Assembly (NCBI GenBank): GCA_004194705.1
Contig: SADC01000471.1
Span: 1-64,000, forward strand
Source: Ditylenchus dipsaci
Taxonomy: Eukaryota; Nematoda; Chromadorea; Rhabditida; Anguinidae
Direction: 5' to 3'
DNA length: 64,000 bases
The notes under the pieces are model-generated. The model saw only the letters and a program-made list of their open reading frames with translations. It was not told the DNA's origin and did not search any database. Shown one piece after another: positions 55,101 through 64,000 of the stretch (its first letter is position 1; the number at the start of each line of letters is the position of its first letter). The position numbers and the translations under genes were made by a program.

Positions 55101-58100
55101 TTGCATTCAAAAAAAGTATCATTCTTGATTTTGCAAGTTCTACGACTATCTTTTGTTGTATAAGACTGTTATATAAGAATTGTTATATAAGAATTGCGGT
55201 TTTTTAAGACTTAATGTAATCTTAGCATAGCCTGTTTTACAGGACTGGACAATTCTTGGTGCTTTTTTTTAACAAATACCCTTTCATGCGTAATTTTTTT
55301 CTGAAGCTCTCCAGTAGATAAATTTTTTTAGGAATTCGATTCAAAAGGTAAAACCTTTATAAGATGCTTGGTTGCCAAGAAATATAAGGAAGCAGATTGG
55401 AAAAACTTTGAAAAACGACTATCCTATTTTAAGCATTTTTTCATCATGCTAAGTTATTCGGATTCCTAATGGCATGTTAACGATGTTCGAGTTCGGGTTT
55501 TTGGTTACGTGAACACCTCTGATCCGCACTCGAACCCTAACTCGAACTTTAACTCGAGGGTGTTTACGTATCTCGAGTTCGAGTCCAAGTTCGAGGTCGA
55601 ATTGGAAGGTGTTTATGCATATAACTCGGATTCCATTGTAGTAAAAACACAAAAACTAACTTTAGACGGTCTTGGGGTGAAATTCCAAATGATCAAACTT
55701 ATATACATGTATATTTTCAAGGTCGACCTCTAACTCAAACTCGAAGTACGTAAACACCTTCGAGTAGAGTTAGAATACTTGTTTTTGAGTACATGAACAC
55801 TTCTTAGCCTAACTCTAACTCGAACAAAATGAACAAGCCATGAAAATTTCAAGAACTTTTATCAGGTATCAGAAAAAAATGCACATGGATGAGTGCTTTT
55901 GAAAAAATCAAAATAAAAAATTGCGTTATAACAAATAAACTCTAAAAATGCTACAGGTTTTTAAAAGCCAGCCTAATTTTTGTTTCAAACACCCTGTAGT
56001 TTAGCCCTCTGTGCGTGCAATTAACTGTCCGTCAACGGCAAGTCAGTGAAGAAAAAAGACAGGCGCCAGAGATAAAGAAGGCCAAAAGCAACCAACTATT
56101 GTTGGCACTACACAAAAGAGTGCATGACGTTGTCTAATACCCAGCCTACACAACTAGCTGGGTGCTCGGTAAAAAACTTTGCTGAAAAGAATATTTTTGC
56201 AATCTCTGGAGAATGATGAAAAAGAGATGAATGAAAAGAGTCAAAAATATGAAGATTCGAAGACTTTGTATGCAAGAATATGTGAGTGGATTTTTGCTTC
56301 AAATAATTTTTTAGCATTTTTATGGGAGGTTGGAACTCGAAGGTTTGAGCCTGAAAAAATAGGACTTGCATAATTAAGACAGATACTTGTTTAAGAAAGT
56401 CTATTTATGGATTTTTTGGGCAGATTTGGGAAGTGGGCCTATTGTTTTATTTTTCCACATTTGGTAGAGGGTGATGAATGGTTCAAATTGAACCGCGCCA
56501 TAAAAAGTTTAAATTTCAATAAAAAAAAATCACTGAATTTCACATACAATTTCCTACAGTCGACGCTCTAGCATCCCCTTTCCCTAAAGTTCGTTCCCGC
56601 CTAGGGTCTGACTCTTTAAATTGTTCGCTAAAACTAATTTGTCAGTCTAATTCGAAATATTGCAAGCATTCTGATTTTGGCGGCCGTTTCTGAGAAAAAA
56701 ATAATCTTGCCATTTAGACTTGTAACGCTTGATATTGTGCTTGATATTGTTGTGTTGATACAACATCGCCTTAAATCACAAAAAGGCGAGTCTAAATGGC
56801 AAAATTATTATTTTTCTAAGAAACGACCAGCAATATCGGAATCCTTGCGATATTTCAGACTAGACTGACGAATCAGTTTTGGCGAAAAATTTCGAAAATC
56901 GAGGTGAAAAAGTGTCGAACCCTAGGCGTCAACCAACTTGATGGGATACGCTATGTCGAGCGTTGTCTGTATTGCTATTTTTCGTCAAATTTTTATTGTC
57001 ATTTTTTTAAAACTTTCAAAATAGGTCAAAAAAGTAAGAGCCTATAGATAGAGGAACAAAAATAACTATAGACTCATAAATTTTAAAATATCACTGTCCG
57101 TTAAGAAGTGGGTCGAAATACGCTCAAAGTAAAAACCCGAAATTCATATGCACAGCTTTAGTTAAATACTTTTTTTTTCTAGAAACGACTGAGATTGAAT
57201 TCCACCTACTCACAAAATCATAATAACACATTCGTCAAACAAATAAATTTCTGCAAAAAACTTGAAAGTACAAAGGCAATTTTTGTTAGCAAAATATAAT
57301 AACACTTATTGGAACAGCCAATTTCATTGTTATGCTAAAGCACACGTTTCTTGAGTTAAAGCGAGGGAGGAGAGTAGCATGTTTAGAGGCGTATAATTAG
57401 ATTGGATGCTGCCATTCCATCGCCATCAGCAAGCTGCCGGAAATCTCCTTGTCAGCGCAAAATACACATCATTGCCATTCACCCCCACTGCTAATAGAAA
57501 AAATACTAAAACAGTTCCAAGTAATATTGCTTGAGGTCAAAAAGGAAAAAAAATAGATAAAAGTTTGTACTCTATTTACTTTTCTCTAGATTTTTCGTTT
57601 TTCCAACTTATCTTTAGTTACAAATAAAAAAATTTCCAGACACAAAGAAAAAAAACGCAATAAAGTAGTAAGTGAAGAGAAAAATTTCCAAAATTTCAGC
57701 ACAAATAAAACTGCCATAAACACCACTATATCAAATGAATATGTGAAGAAGAAGACGACGACTGAAAAAAAGAAGAAGAAAAAAGAAGAATTAAACAAAC
57801 CCAGCTTAAACAAAAATTAAGAGCAATAGGAGAGCAAAAAGAGGCTTAAATTGGAGCGAGGACTTGGGTTGCAGTAGACTATGCCTTAACTACCAGCCCA
57901 TTATCCACGGGCAATCCAATAGCAATAGGGTGGGTGTCTTCTTATTCTTATCATCATCATCATTATCCTACTCCCCCCTTTCCAATTGTTATTGACACAA
58001 CAGAAACTAAGCTAGCTGAGAGAAAAAAGAAGCCGTCGAGTATACAGACACACCTATATTTGCGAAGGAGAGCTCGGAAATCCCTACTGGAATACTATTA

Positions 58101-61100
58101 CTTATTTTTAGGCTTTTTTTGGTTAAGGAGCTGTTTCATCGGACACTTTGTTGTTCTGAACACTACTGAAGCTGCTGAGTTGTCAGAATGCTATAGCAGA
58201 ATTTTTTTTAATGATTGGGCAAAAGCACCGCATAGGTATTCTGGCCCTATCCCTCAATGGGGGATTTTTTTGCCTTGGTCGCCCCTGTTGTTTTTTGTGA
58301 TTCTTTAAGCTTTATGCTTAGGCAAAAGCTTGCAGGCGTATGATAAGGCAAACTCAAAAATGAGTCTTAGATATGTTTGAGTCCGTCCTAACATACGCTT
58401 TATAACCAAAGACACCAACATGACCGCCAGAGTCTTTTTCTTTGTTTCACGTTCACCATGGATAGTAAAGGCAATTAAAATAGATTTTAGACCCGTTTTC
58501 AAGACGTGTCCAAAAGTGACATTTTTGAAAGGGGCATGCCCACACGCTCACTCAATTTTTTTCTCTCGTAATCATTGAACTCCTGCACAGATTTTTCAAC
58601 TCGGTTTCTAACAAAACCATATTCAAAATCAAATTTTGGGCCTTGTTTTGTCTGGTTGAAAACCGTACAGAAGTTCAATGATTAGGAAAAAAATTCAATA
58701 GGGTGGCACCACCTCTAATGGTGTGGGCCGAAGTGACCGCCCAAGGATTAAGAATATCACGAATTACAATTTGGACGATACTATGATATAGCTCTTCCTG
58801 CCAAAAATCAAGATTTTTAGGAGTGTTTAAGACTAGGGCTCGCGGTTGAAATAAGACCGGTCCGAATCTTTTTCGGGAATATTCCGTCTAAATCTTTTTT
58901 TCCGGTCTGATTCGGTCCAAATCTTTTTATGTCCAAATAACCAAAAAAATTAAACAAATCATAAAAATCAATCAAAATCGTTGAAGAATACATCAAAATC
59001 TTCATCAAAATATAATAACATTAAAAAAGGTGGTTATATTTTTTAGAATATCAGGATACCGCTTCAGGTTGGTTTACCTTGGCCCATCAAGCACAAAGTC
59101 AATTTTCGGTCAAAAATTTTTTTTATTAAAAAGTGTCAACTGCTACTTAAAAACATGTTTTAAGCATGATTTCAGGTGCTGAAACGTTGGAAAAAATTGA
59201 TTTTGGGCAATTTTGGGTCACCTAGAGGTTTTTTACTCCAGTTAAAAGGAATATTCCTATCACCCAACCCTATTTAAACCCATTTTTAAGTGTTAATTTC
59301 GCTACCAGACAGTTCCCAATATTTTCGGAAAAATGTTGTGCGACATTTTTCAATATTTTTGGTCAATTCGGTTGAAAACTCCTGAAAAATCATGATTTTG
59401 GGGGGGGGGCTATACATTAAAAAAGCTGTTTTTGGGGAGCGGGGATATAGAAGGAGCGCCAAAATTCGTACTCACAGCTTGAAGTATAAAATATTAACAG
59501 TATAAGTTAGCAAACATAGTAATTTAGAAATTTTTCAATTTTCTAGCCATAAACTAACAACTGTATGAGTTAACCAGTATAGTTATCTGTCCTAAAAGCT
59601 TTAACTATAAACTAACAACTGTATGAGTTAACCAGTATAGTTATCTGTCCTAAAAGCTTTAACTATAAACTAACAACTGTATGAGTTAACCAGTATAGTT
59701 ATCTGTCCTAAAAGCTTTAACTATAAACTAACAACTGTATGAGTTAACCAGTATAGTTATCTGTCCTAAAAGCTTTAACTATAAACTAACAACTGTATGA
59801 GTTAACCAGTATAGTTATCTGTCCTAAAAGCTTTAACTATAAACTAACAACTGTATGAGTTAACCAGTATAGTTATCTGTCCTAAAAGCTTTAACTATAA
59901 ACTAACAACTGTATGAGTTAACCAGTATAGTTATCTGTCCTAAAAGCTTTAACTATAAACTAACAACTGTATAAGTTAGCCAATATAGTTATTTGTTCTA
60001 AAAGCTTTAACTATAACCAACAACTGTATAAGTTAGCCAACACAGTTATTGGTCCTAAAAGCTTTAACTATAAACCAACAACTGTATAAGTTAACTGTGT
60101 AAGTTCTAATAGTGTCCAGTCTCTATTTGAGCACTAGTCTCAATTAGAGCACCATCCCTCAGCCCCAAAACTAGGGTGGCAAACTATGTTTTATTTTAAC
60201 ATAAAGCCAAAAAATTTTTGGATTTGAAGAATAGAGCACTATGGTGTTCCATTAGAATAAATACGGTAGTTACTTGTTTCTAAAGCTTATTTTACTTAAT
60301 AATAAAAAAGTATGTGTTTAAAAAAACTTAATATTGTAAAAATCTTACAATTTTAAACTTAGAAATACATCAGCTTACGCTCTCGACCTAGATCATTACT
60401 CAACCTTAAAAATAGACATGTCTATTTAAAAAAATTCGAAAACCCTTTGGAATAAGAATGCGAAAGAGTAAAAAACTAGAATGAAGCCATAAGAGATTGC
60501 AATATTCAAGACAACTTTTTAGAAAGAACACAGAGTAAAAGACTAGTAAGGCCGTTCAGAATAGTAGCAGCTAAAGTTTTTTGCTCATTAACTTCCTATA
60601 GCCGGCATATGGTTGAAACCAGTTGGGAGTGTTTCTTAGAGCTAGTTTTGGTCTCTTTGTTAGTGGTATAATCGCAACTTAATTTAAAAAATTACGTCGA
60701 ATTTTACGAATATTGTTTCAGATAATTCACCATTATTGAATGAAAAGAAGAGAAGATAATTGACTTGAAATTAAATTTTTTGATTTTTGCTTGAATTGAT
60801 TTGGCATTTGTGTGCGTGTGCGTGCAGACAGCACAGCAGTTTATAGCTGACTAGCTATTTCTTGATGTATGAATGAGTCAAAGCTGTTTCAAAAAGCAAA
60901 GTTTAAAATTAAATTCAGGCTTGTTGTGATGTCGTTTCGTGGATAATTTCAGCTTTTTTTATATCATATCAAAAACAAAGACTCTTAGGAATAGACGTAA
61001 ATAAAAAATACATGCAAAATTTTTTCGAAAATTTCGCATTCACATGTATGTATTTTAGTTTATGATTTCAAGATTATGTCAGCATATTACATTAAATTTA

Positions 61101-62825
61101 AAAAAATCTAATAAAATCAACTAACAAGGGAAGGTCACTTAGTGGAGCGCCTATTTGAAAATCGGGAAAAGCAGTTTTGTAGCTCTTGATGCGTAGAATC
61201 ACGTGGTGTATGTCCTTTTTGCCCATGGAGTGAACTTTTTTGAGCTAGGCTGGTTTGAAGTTAGGACATAAATTAGGTACTCTTATTTCAAGTGTTTTAT
61301 TTTATGTGTTTTTTCACTGATATACACTCGTTTAAACGTTAATTTGACGCATAATGAGTTGCTCTTTTTAATGAGTACAAAAATTTATAGTCTGTATTAA
61401 ATTTGGTGAAAAAAGTGTGCTTTTTTTAAAAATCTGCATTTTTTAAACACCAATTTTCGACGAAAAAACCGCTATAAAAATCGGAAATCGGCGTACACCC
61501 TTTTAAGTTGTGGTACATTTAACAGGAAATCGAATTCTTCATTTTTCTGATAAAAAATCTCTCAAAAAAGTTGTTGGAGGTCAGATGAAAAGGGCCTTTG
61601 AAGTTGGCTAGTCATATTTCAAATTCTTCTCAGAACAATAAACTTTCGAACAAGTCAATAATTGGTAATTCAAATATATGGGAATTTGAAATATGACAGT
61701 CAAGTAACACCTCTGAAATTAGTTTTGGAAGTTAATCAGATACGCTAATCACGAATCCGGTGTCAAAATTCCAGGTATTCGTAGTAAGAAAAATTTTACG
61801 TCAAAAACTGAAAAGAGTTAGTGACGACTAGCCAACTTCAAAGGCCTTTTTCATCTGACCTCCATCAACATTTTACAGAGATTCGTTAGCAGAAAAACGC
61901 AAAATTCGATTTTCTGTTAAATGCACCAGAACTTAAGAGGGTGCACGCCGATTTCTGATTTTTATAGCGGTTTTTTCGCCGAAAATTGGTGTTTAAAAAA
62001 TGCAGATTTAAAAAAAACACACTTTTTTCACCAAAATTTAATACAGACTATGAAATTTTTGTACTCATTAAAAAGAGCAACTCATTATGCGTCAAATTAA
62101 CGTTTAAACGAGTGTATATCAGTGAAAAAACACATAAAATAAAACACTTGAAATAAGAGTACCTAATTTATGTCCTAACTTCAAACCAGCCTAGCTCAAA
62201 AAAGTTCACTCCATGGGCAAAAAGGACATACACCACGTGATTCTACGCATCAAGAGCTACAAAACTGCTTTTCCCGATTTTTCAAATAGGCGCTCTACTA
62301 AGTGACCTTCTCTTGTAAATTGAGTACTTGTCAGTTTGGGCTCTTGAATAATTCGGCATGTTCAGATCGACCACTAGAGATTCCATAATTTATTTAATGA
62401 ATTACAAAATTTATATCCAGCTGGATTTATCCAAAAGCTTTTTCACACTGAAAATCTATCAAAGAAGCCAAAAAGTAAAAGTTTTTTAATAATTGCCTTT
62501 ATTACTCTGAGCTTTTGCCACATTAAGTAGGAATATTATTCCTTTAATAATATAAATAGAACATACTTAAAAATATACTGCCGACTGCATTTTGTGCAAT
62601 TTCAAAATTTTAACTTAGCAAAAACTTTCCAAGTCATGAAAAATTAACTTACTTTCAAAAGAATTGGCCGAAGGCGCGCCAGCTCCAGGCGAATACACCG
62701 GCTCCCTGCCGTCCATAGAGTCCAACCACTGACGTCTGTCCTCTTCACTCAGGGCCTGCAGGGTCATCACATCTGGGCCTGTTCGAGTGCCCGTGCTCTC
62801 CTCTGGAATGACATCGAAACAAAAC
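43166..62825 (-). CDS. GRAF/oligophrenin-type RhoGAP (PH end, RhoGAP, SH3 start)
   Basis: Exons, in gene order: 62825-62653, 53396-53334, 53276-53141, 50793-50597, 50548-50490, 50440-50340, 50026-49851, 49799-49599, 49101-48835, 47768-47717, 44819-44763, 43941-43760, 43224-43166. The first gives the end of the PH domain ([20 protein letters not shown]). The next five give Rho[23 protein letters not shown] with the arginine finger (GIYR), [50 protein letters not shown]. Then a Ser/Pro/Asn-rich linker, and [19 protein letters not shown] opening an SH3. The order matches GRAF (ARHGAP26/10/42), which binds membranes by BAR-PH and inactivates RhoA/Cdc42; the BAR domain must lie beyond 64000 and the SH3 end was not found. 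Most phases join perfectly. Exons 53276-53141, 49799-49599 and 43941-43760 each need a one-base shift. Confidence 0.9.
43380..43690. mobile_element. MITE with ATATGCCTTGGTC ends
   Basis: ATATGCCTTGGTCCTCCCTG at the left pairs with GGGGAGACCAAGGCATAT at the right. AT-rich interior, no ORF. It lies in a GRAF-like gene intron. Same family as 63368-63575. Confidence 0.75.
44460..44560. repeat. Short hairpin AACTGTAGAATTTCT
   Basis: GTCGATAACTGTAGAATTTCT pairs with AGAAATTCTACAGTTAT and ACAGTTATCGAC within 90 bases. Non-coding, intronic. Confidence 0.55.
45653..46402 (-). pseudogene. pogo-like transposase N-terminal remnant
   Basis: The first exon (46402 to about 46121) has an acidic leader, then [20 protein letters not shown] and [20 protein letters not shown], a psq/Brinker-type helix-turn-helix. 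It joins with good phase over a short intron (GTGTGT..TTTAAAG) to [20 protein letters not shown] and [20 protein letters not shown], the second DNA-binding half of the CENP-B class. A third segment has [20 protein letters not shown], the conserved F..GWL.KF..R block; its junction is one base out of phase. The DDE domain does not follow. It lies in a GRAF-like gene intron, same strand. It may be a truncated transposon or a domesticated DNA-binding gene fragment. Confidence 0.75.
46403..47716. other. Intronic, no exon seen
   Basis: AT-rich intron of the GRAF-like gene. 47030-47240 contains CTTGGCTCC/GCTCCTGCTCTTG short repeats. No MITE with readable ends. Confidence 0.35.
47849..48271. mobile_element. 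Tigger-type MITE interrupted by poly-C-type MITE
   Basis: CAGTCAAAGCTCGGTTATCC at the left, complement ending CGAGGTTCGACTG at the right, TA on both sides. The right half is split by the element at 48015-48259. Confidence 0.8.
48015..48259. mobile_element. Nested MITE, TAGCGCC family
   Basis: Left GATGCCACTGGAATATACCC and right complement GGGTATATTCCAGTAGCGCC. The flanking 8-mers GAGGATCG and GAGGTTCG match at seven of eight bases. Same family as 30754-30995 and 54209-54435, without a long C run. Confidence 0.75.
48413..48640. mobile_element. MITE with ACCGT..ACGGT ends
   Basis: Left ACCGTAAATTTTTTAATTAA, right TAAAGAATATACGGT, with AT following. GGACATGTCCTTTTATT and AGTGTCCTTTTATTAAAG-type units occur at both ends. 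Related to 18314-18559. Confidence 0.65.
50892..51333. repeat. 58-bp tandem satellite, array 1
   Basis: About 7.6 head-to-tail copies of a 58-base unit beginning ACACAGTTATTGACTTATAG and ending CCAGTCAAGTT. Copies are over 95% identical except the last. Unit starts at 50892, 50950, 51008, 51066, 51124, 51182, 51240, 51298. It lies in the intron just upstream of the third RhoGAP exon. Confidence 0.95.
51344..51540. repeat. 197-bp hairpin element
   Basis: AAAGGACCATAGC pairs with GCTATGGTCCTTT, and GAGAATTTCAAATGTTTGAA with its complement; GACAGTTCTCTTTCGTC pairs with GACGAAAGAGAACTGTC. The loop is near 51443. Directly follows satellite array 1. Confidence 0.9.
51851..52086. repeat. 236-bp near-perfect hairpin element
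   Basis: TTAAAGGGCCTGACCTCTTC pairs with GAAGAGGTCAGCCCTTTAA. Pairing continues through TGGACTTCTGTACGGATTTT to a small loop near 51970. Diverged copies are at 58547-58712 and (half) 13684-13830. Confidence 0.9.
52293..52440 (+). mobile_element. tRNA-derived SINE, copy 2
   Basis: GTAAGCGAGG, AATAAGAAACAGGC, then GATAGCTCAACTGGTTAGAG (classical A box and D arm), CGACTTGCAAGGA, ATCGCACTTGTTC, GGTCTGTACAAAAGCTGTAC and GCCACTGACGT. Orientation is opposite to the GRAF-like gene. Same family as 38331-38482. Confidence 0.75.
54209..54435. mobile_element. TAGCGCC-family MITE
   Basis: Left GACGCTACTATGATATACTC, right GTACGTCATAGTAGCGCC. Flanks TAATGGCC and AAATGGGC match imperfectly. Inside are CCCCCTCCCAATAATTTTTC and AAAATTATCAGGGGAGGG. 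A further copy, less complete, spans about 58771-59460. Confidence 0.65.
55445..55830. repeat. AACTCGAAC repeat-rich inverted element
   Basis: Many copies of TAACTCGAAC and its complement, with ACGTGAACACCTCTG, GTGTTTACGTA and GTACGTAAACACC in inverted positions. Probably a MITE with subterminal repeats. Non-coding. Confidence 0.6.
56557..56969. mobile_element. 413-bp Tigger-type element with TA duplication
   Basis: CAGTCGACGCTC at the left, complement GTCGAGCGTTGTCTG at the right, TA on both sides. Then GTTCGTTCCCGCCTAGGGTC pairs with the CCCTAGGCG region. A long internal inverted repeat, TTGCCATTTAGACT / AGTCTAAATGGCAA. Same family as 63613-64000. Confidence 0.8.
58547..58712. repeat. Hairpin element, diverged copy of 51851
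   Basis: ATCATTGAACTCCTGCACAG at the left and CCGTACAGAAGTTCAATGAT at the right pair, around a loop of GTTTCTAACAAAACC/CCTTGTTTTG. Confidence 0.65.
58771..59460. other. Diverged TAGCGCC-family element
   Basis: Left GGACGATACTATGATATAGC. A G run (59401-59409) and GGAGCGCC close it at 59460. The interior contains repeated GGTCCGAATCTTTTT and GTTTACCTTGG. Edges are approximate. Confidence 0.4.
59545..60105. repeat. 58-bp tandem satellite, array 2
   Basis: About 9.6 copies of a 58-base unit beginning ACTATAAACTAACAACTGTA with AACCAGTATAGTTATCTGTC and ending AAAAGCTTTA. The first seven copies look identical, the last three diverged. It lies in the 9.3-kb intron between the PH and RhoGAP exons. 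Confidence 0.95.
60106..61123. other. Intronic, MITE fragment at left
   Basis: 60106-60270 has Tigger/ISL2EU-like pieces (TCTCAATTAGAGCACC, AATAGAGCACTATGG, ending AATACGGTAG). The rest is AT-rich intron without exons. Confidence 0.35.
61124..62316. mobile_element. 1.19-kb near-perfect palindromic foldback
   Basis: ACAAGGGAAGGTCACTTAGT at the left; complement, one or two changes, at the right. Arms of about 485 bases (61124-61610 and 61826-62316) pair with few mismatches. The 215-base loop contains CACGAATCCGGTGTC, the core of the TTAACAC foldbacks. No ORF. Located in a GRAF-like gene intron. Confidence 0.93.
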
Positions 62826-63367
62826 CTAAAATAATGATGTTGTGAAAAATATAGTTAATAAAATTGTCAATTTTCTATCGAAGATGTGAACTTTTTGGCT
62901 GAATTTGACGAATTTTGGTATGCGATATGAATAACCTTTAAGTAGTCGGTTTATTGACAAATTAAATCAAATTAAAAAATTAAAAAATTTGAATTTTAGC
63001 CCTTATTCTTTAGAAATTAGGGTGCACCAACAAGAACATTTTGGAGAAACTGGCCGCAAATTGCCCGGCTTTTTCTTAAGCAAAAACTAAAATTTACCCA
63101 GTATATTAAACATCATGCAAAATTTAGAAATATAGATTTGCTTGATTTTGCCCACATATTTTTTTTTGAAATTACCCGAAAATAGTTTGCCTGAGCAATA
63201 TCTCAAATTCGAATTTGACATGTAAATACTAAAATTAATAACAAAAAGCAAAAAACAGCGTTTTACGCAGGTTAAGTCAGCAAGCGTACACTGGGTGACT
63301 TGCTTTTGCTTTTTTCTAAATAATTTTATACTAGTTTGAAGAACTCGGACTATATAAAAATCGGACC

Positions 63368-63575
63368 CATTTTTTGCCTTGGTTCCTGTTGATTTTTTGT
63401 GCATTTTTCGACAATTTTTTTATTTCTTTGTCGGAGTTTGTTCAACAATTCTAACACAAAAAGCTAGATGATGATAATGGTTACGGATGAAAAAGTGCGT
63501 GGAAAATAAAGAAATTAAAAAATTGGCAAAAAATGCACAAAAAATCAACAGGGGGGGACCAAGGCGAAAAACGGG
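63368..63575. mobile_element. MITE with TTGCCTTGGT ends
   Basis: TTTTTTGCCTTGGTTCCTGT pairs with GGGGGGACCAAGGCGAAAAA; ATTTTTTGTGCATTTTTCG pairs with the complement near 63530. Confidence 0.8.
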
Positions 63576-63612
63576 GATCCATTCTTAATAGGGCCAAAAA
63601 CTTTCACTAAAG

Positions 63613-64000
63613 TCAACCCTCGATATAACAGCCCCCACCTCAAGTGCGTTCCCGCCTAGGGTCCGACACTTTTTAACCCTGATTTATGAATTGTTTTGAG
63701 AGCTGTCTTTTGCTAGTCCAGTCCCAAATATCGTAAGGATTTTAATTTGCCGATCGCTTTTCAAATAAAAAATGATTTTGCCGAAGAGCGGGTACTCGAG
63801 ATAAGGGCTCTATATTTTTAAAATAAGGAGCTGTTATATCGAGTACCTGCGGATCTATGCGGAAAAATAATTTTTTATTTGAAAGCAATCGGCAAATTGA
63901 AAATCCTCACGATATTTAGGACTGGACTAGCAAAAGACAACTCGCAAACCAATTTACAAAATCATGGTAAAAAGAATGGCACACCCTAGGTGGGAACGAA
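63613..64000. mobile_element. Tigger-type element cut by window end
   Basis: Begins AGTCAACCCTCGATATAACA, then GTTCCCGCCTAGGGTCCGAC. The window ends in the inverted partner CACCCTAGGTGGGAACG. Inner arms GGACTGGACTAGCAAAAGAC pair with the TCTTTTGCTAGTCCAGTCC region. Same family as 56557. Confidence 0.75.

Noticed and set aside
57934..58308. 124-codon plus-strand ORF starting [10 protein letters not shown]
   Set aside because: Antisense inside a GRAF-like intron; the start is a TCATCATCATTAT microsatellite and the end is AT-rich noise.

Overview
This is AT-rich animal nuclear DNA. Most of it is a nested graveyard of DNA transposons, with a few real, intron-split genes between them. Evidence for an animal genome: canonical GT..AG introns, AATAAA signals, a Rho-GTPase-activating protein of the GRAF/oligophrenin family on the minus strand, a secretory phospholipase A2 and a GH25 lysozyme-like gene. 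The PLA2 and GH25 combination fits a nematode or another small invertebrate, but I cannot fix the phylum from the sequence alone. I see no operons, rRNA or CRISPR.

Layout. 0-2.3 kb: the 3' end of a small unrecognised gene, then minisatellite and unassigned sequence. 2.3-11 kb: a fossil MULE-like exon and many inverted-repeat (foldback) elements, including a 2.1-kb foldback with a pogo/Tigger-type MITE inside it and a TIR element carrying a possible exon with its own poly(A) signal. 11-12.4 kb: two-exon GH25-like gene whose catalytic acids are replaced. 12.4-25 kb: nested MITEs, including a family with internal tRNA-like sequence and a family with poly-C ends. 25-31.2 kb: a secreted-protein first exon, a 1.33-kb Tigger-like element with a decayed CENP-B-type transposase, an unknown 128-residue ORF, and a two-exon PLA2 with a MITE in its intron. 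31.2-34 kb: another TIR element with a tRNA-like core, a GACGG-rich hairpin, a 113-bp duplication and an unassigned minus-strand exon. 34.3-37.2 kb: a second foldback of the 4.7-kb family, split by a hAT element with perfect 8-bp target duplications. 37.3-37.7 kb: a complete small Gly/Tyr/Asn-rich secreted-protein gene. 38-42.4 kb: a tRNA-derived SINE, a 2.24-kb Phantom-like MULE with perfect 9-bp target duplications, and a 770-bp TIR element with a tRNA-like core and perfect 8-bp target duplications. 43.2-62.8 kb: the GRAF-like gene (end of PH, RhoGAP, Ser/Pro-rich linker, first half of SH3). Its introns hold two 58-bp satellites, a pogo-like transposase remnant, SINE and MITE copies and a 1.19-kb near-perfect palindrome.

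The most unusual recurring theme is that several unrelated terminal-inverted-repeat elements enclose a tRNA-like segment with a recognisable B box followed by a T run. They look like DNA transposons that contain an RNA polymerase III promoter. A second theme is a foldback family sharing TTAACAC termini and a conserved internal motif on both arms. Coordinates of repeat edges are by eye and approximate unless target duplications are stated.
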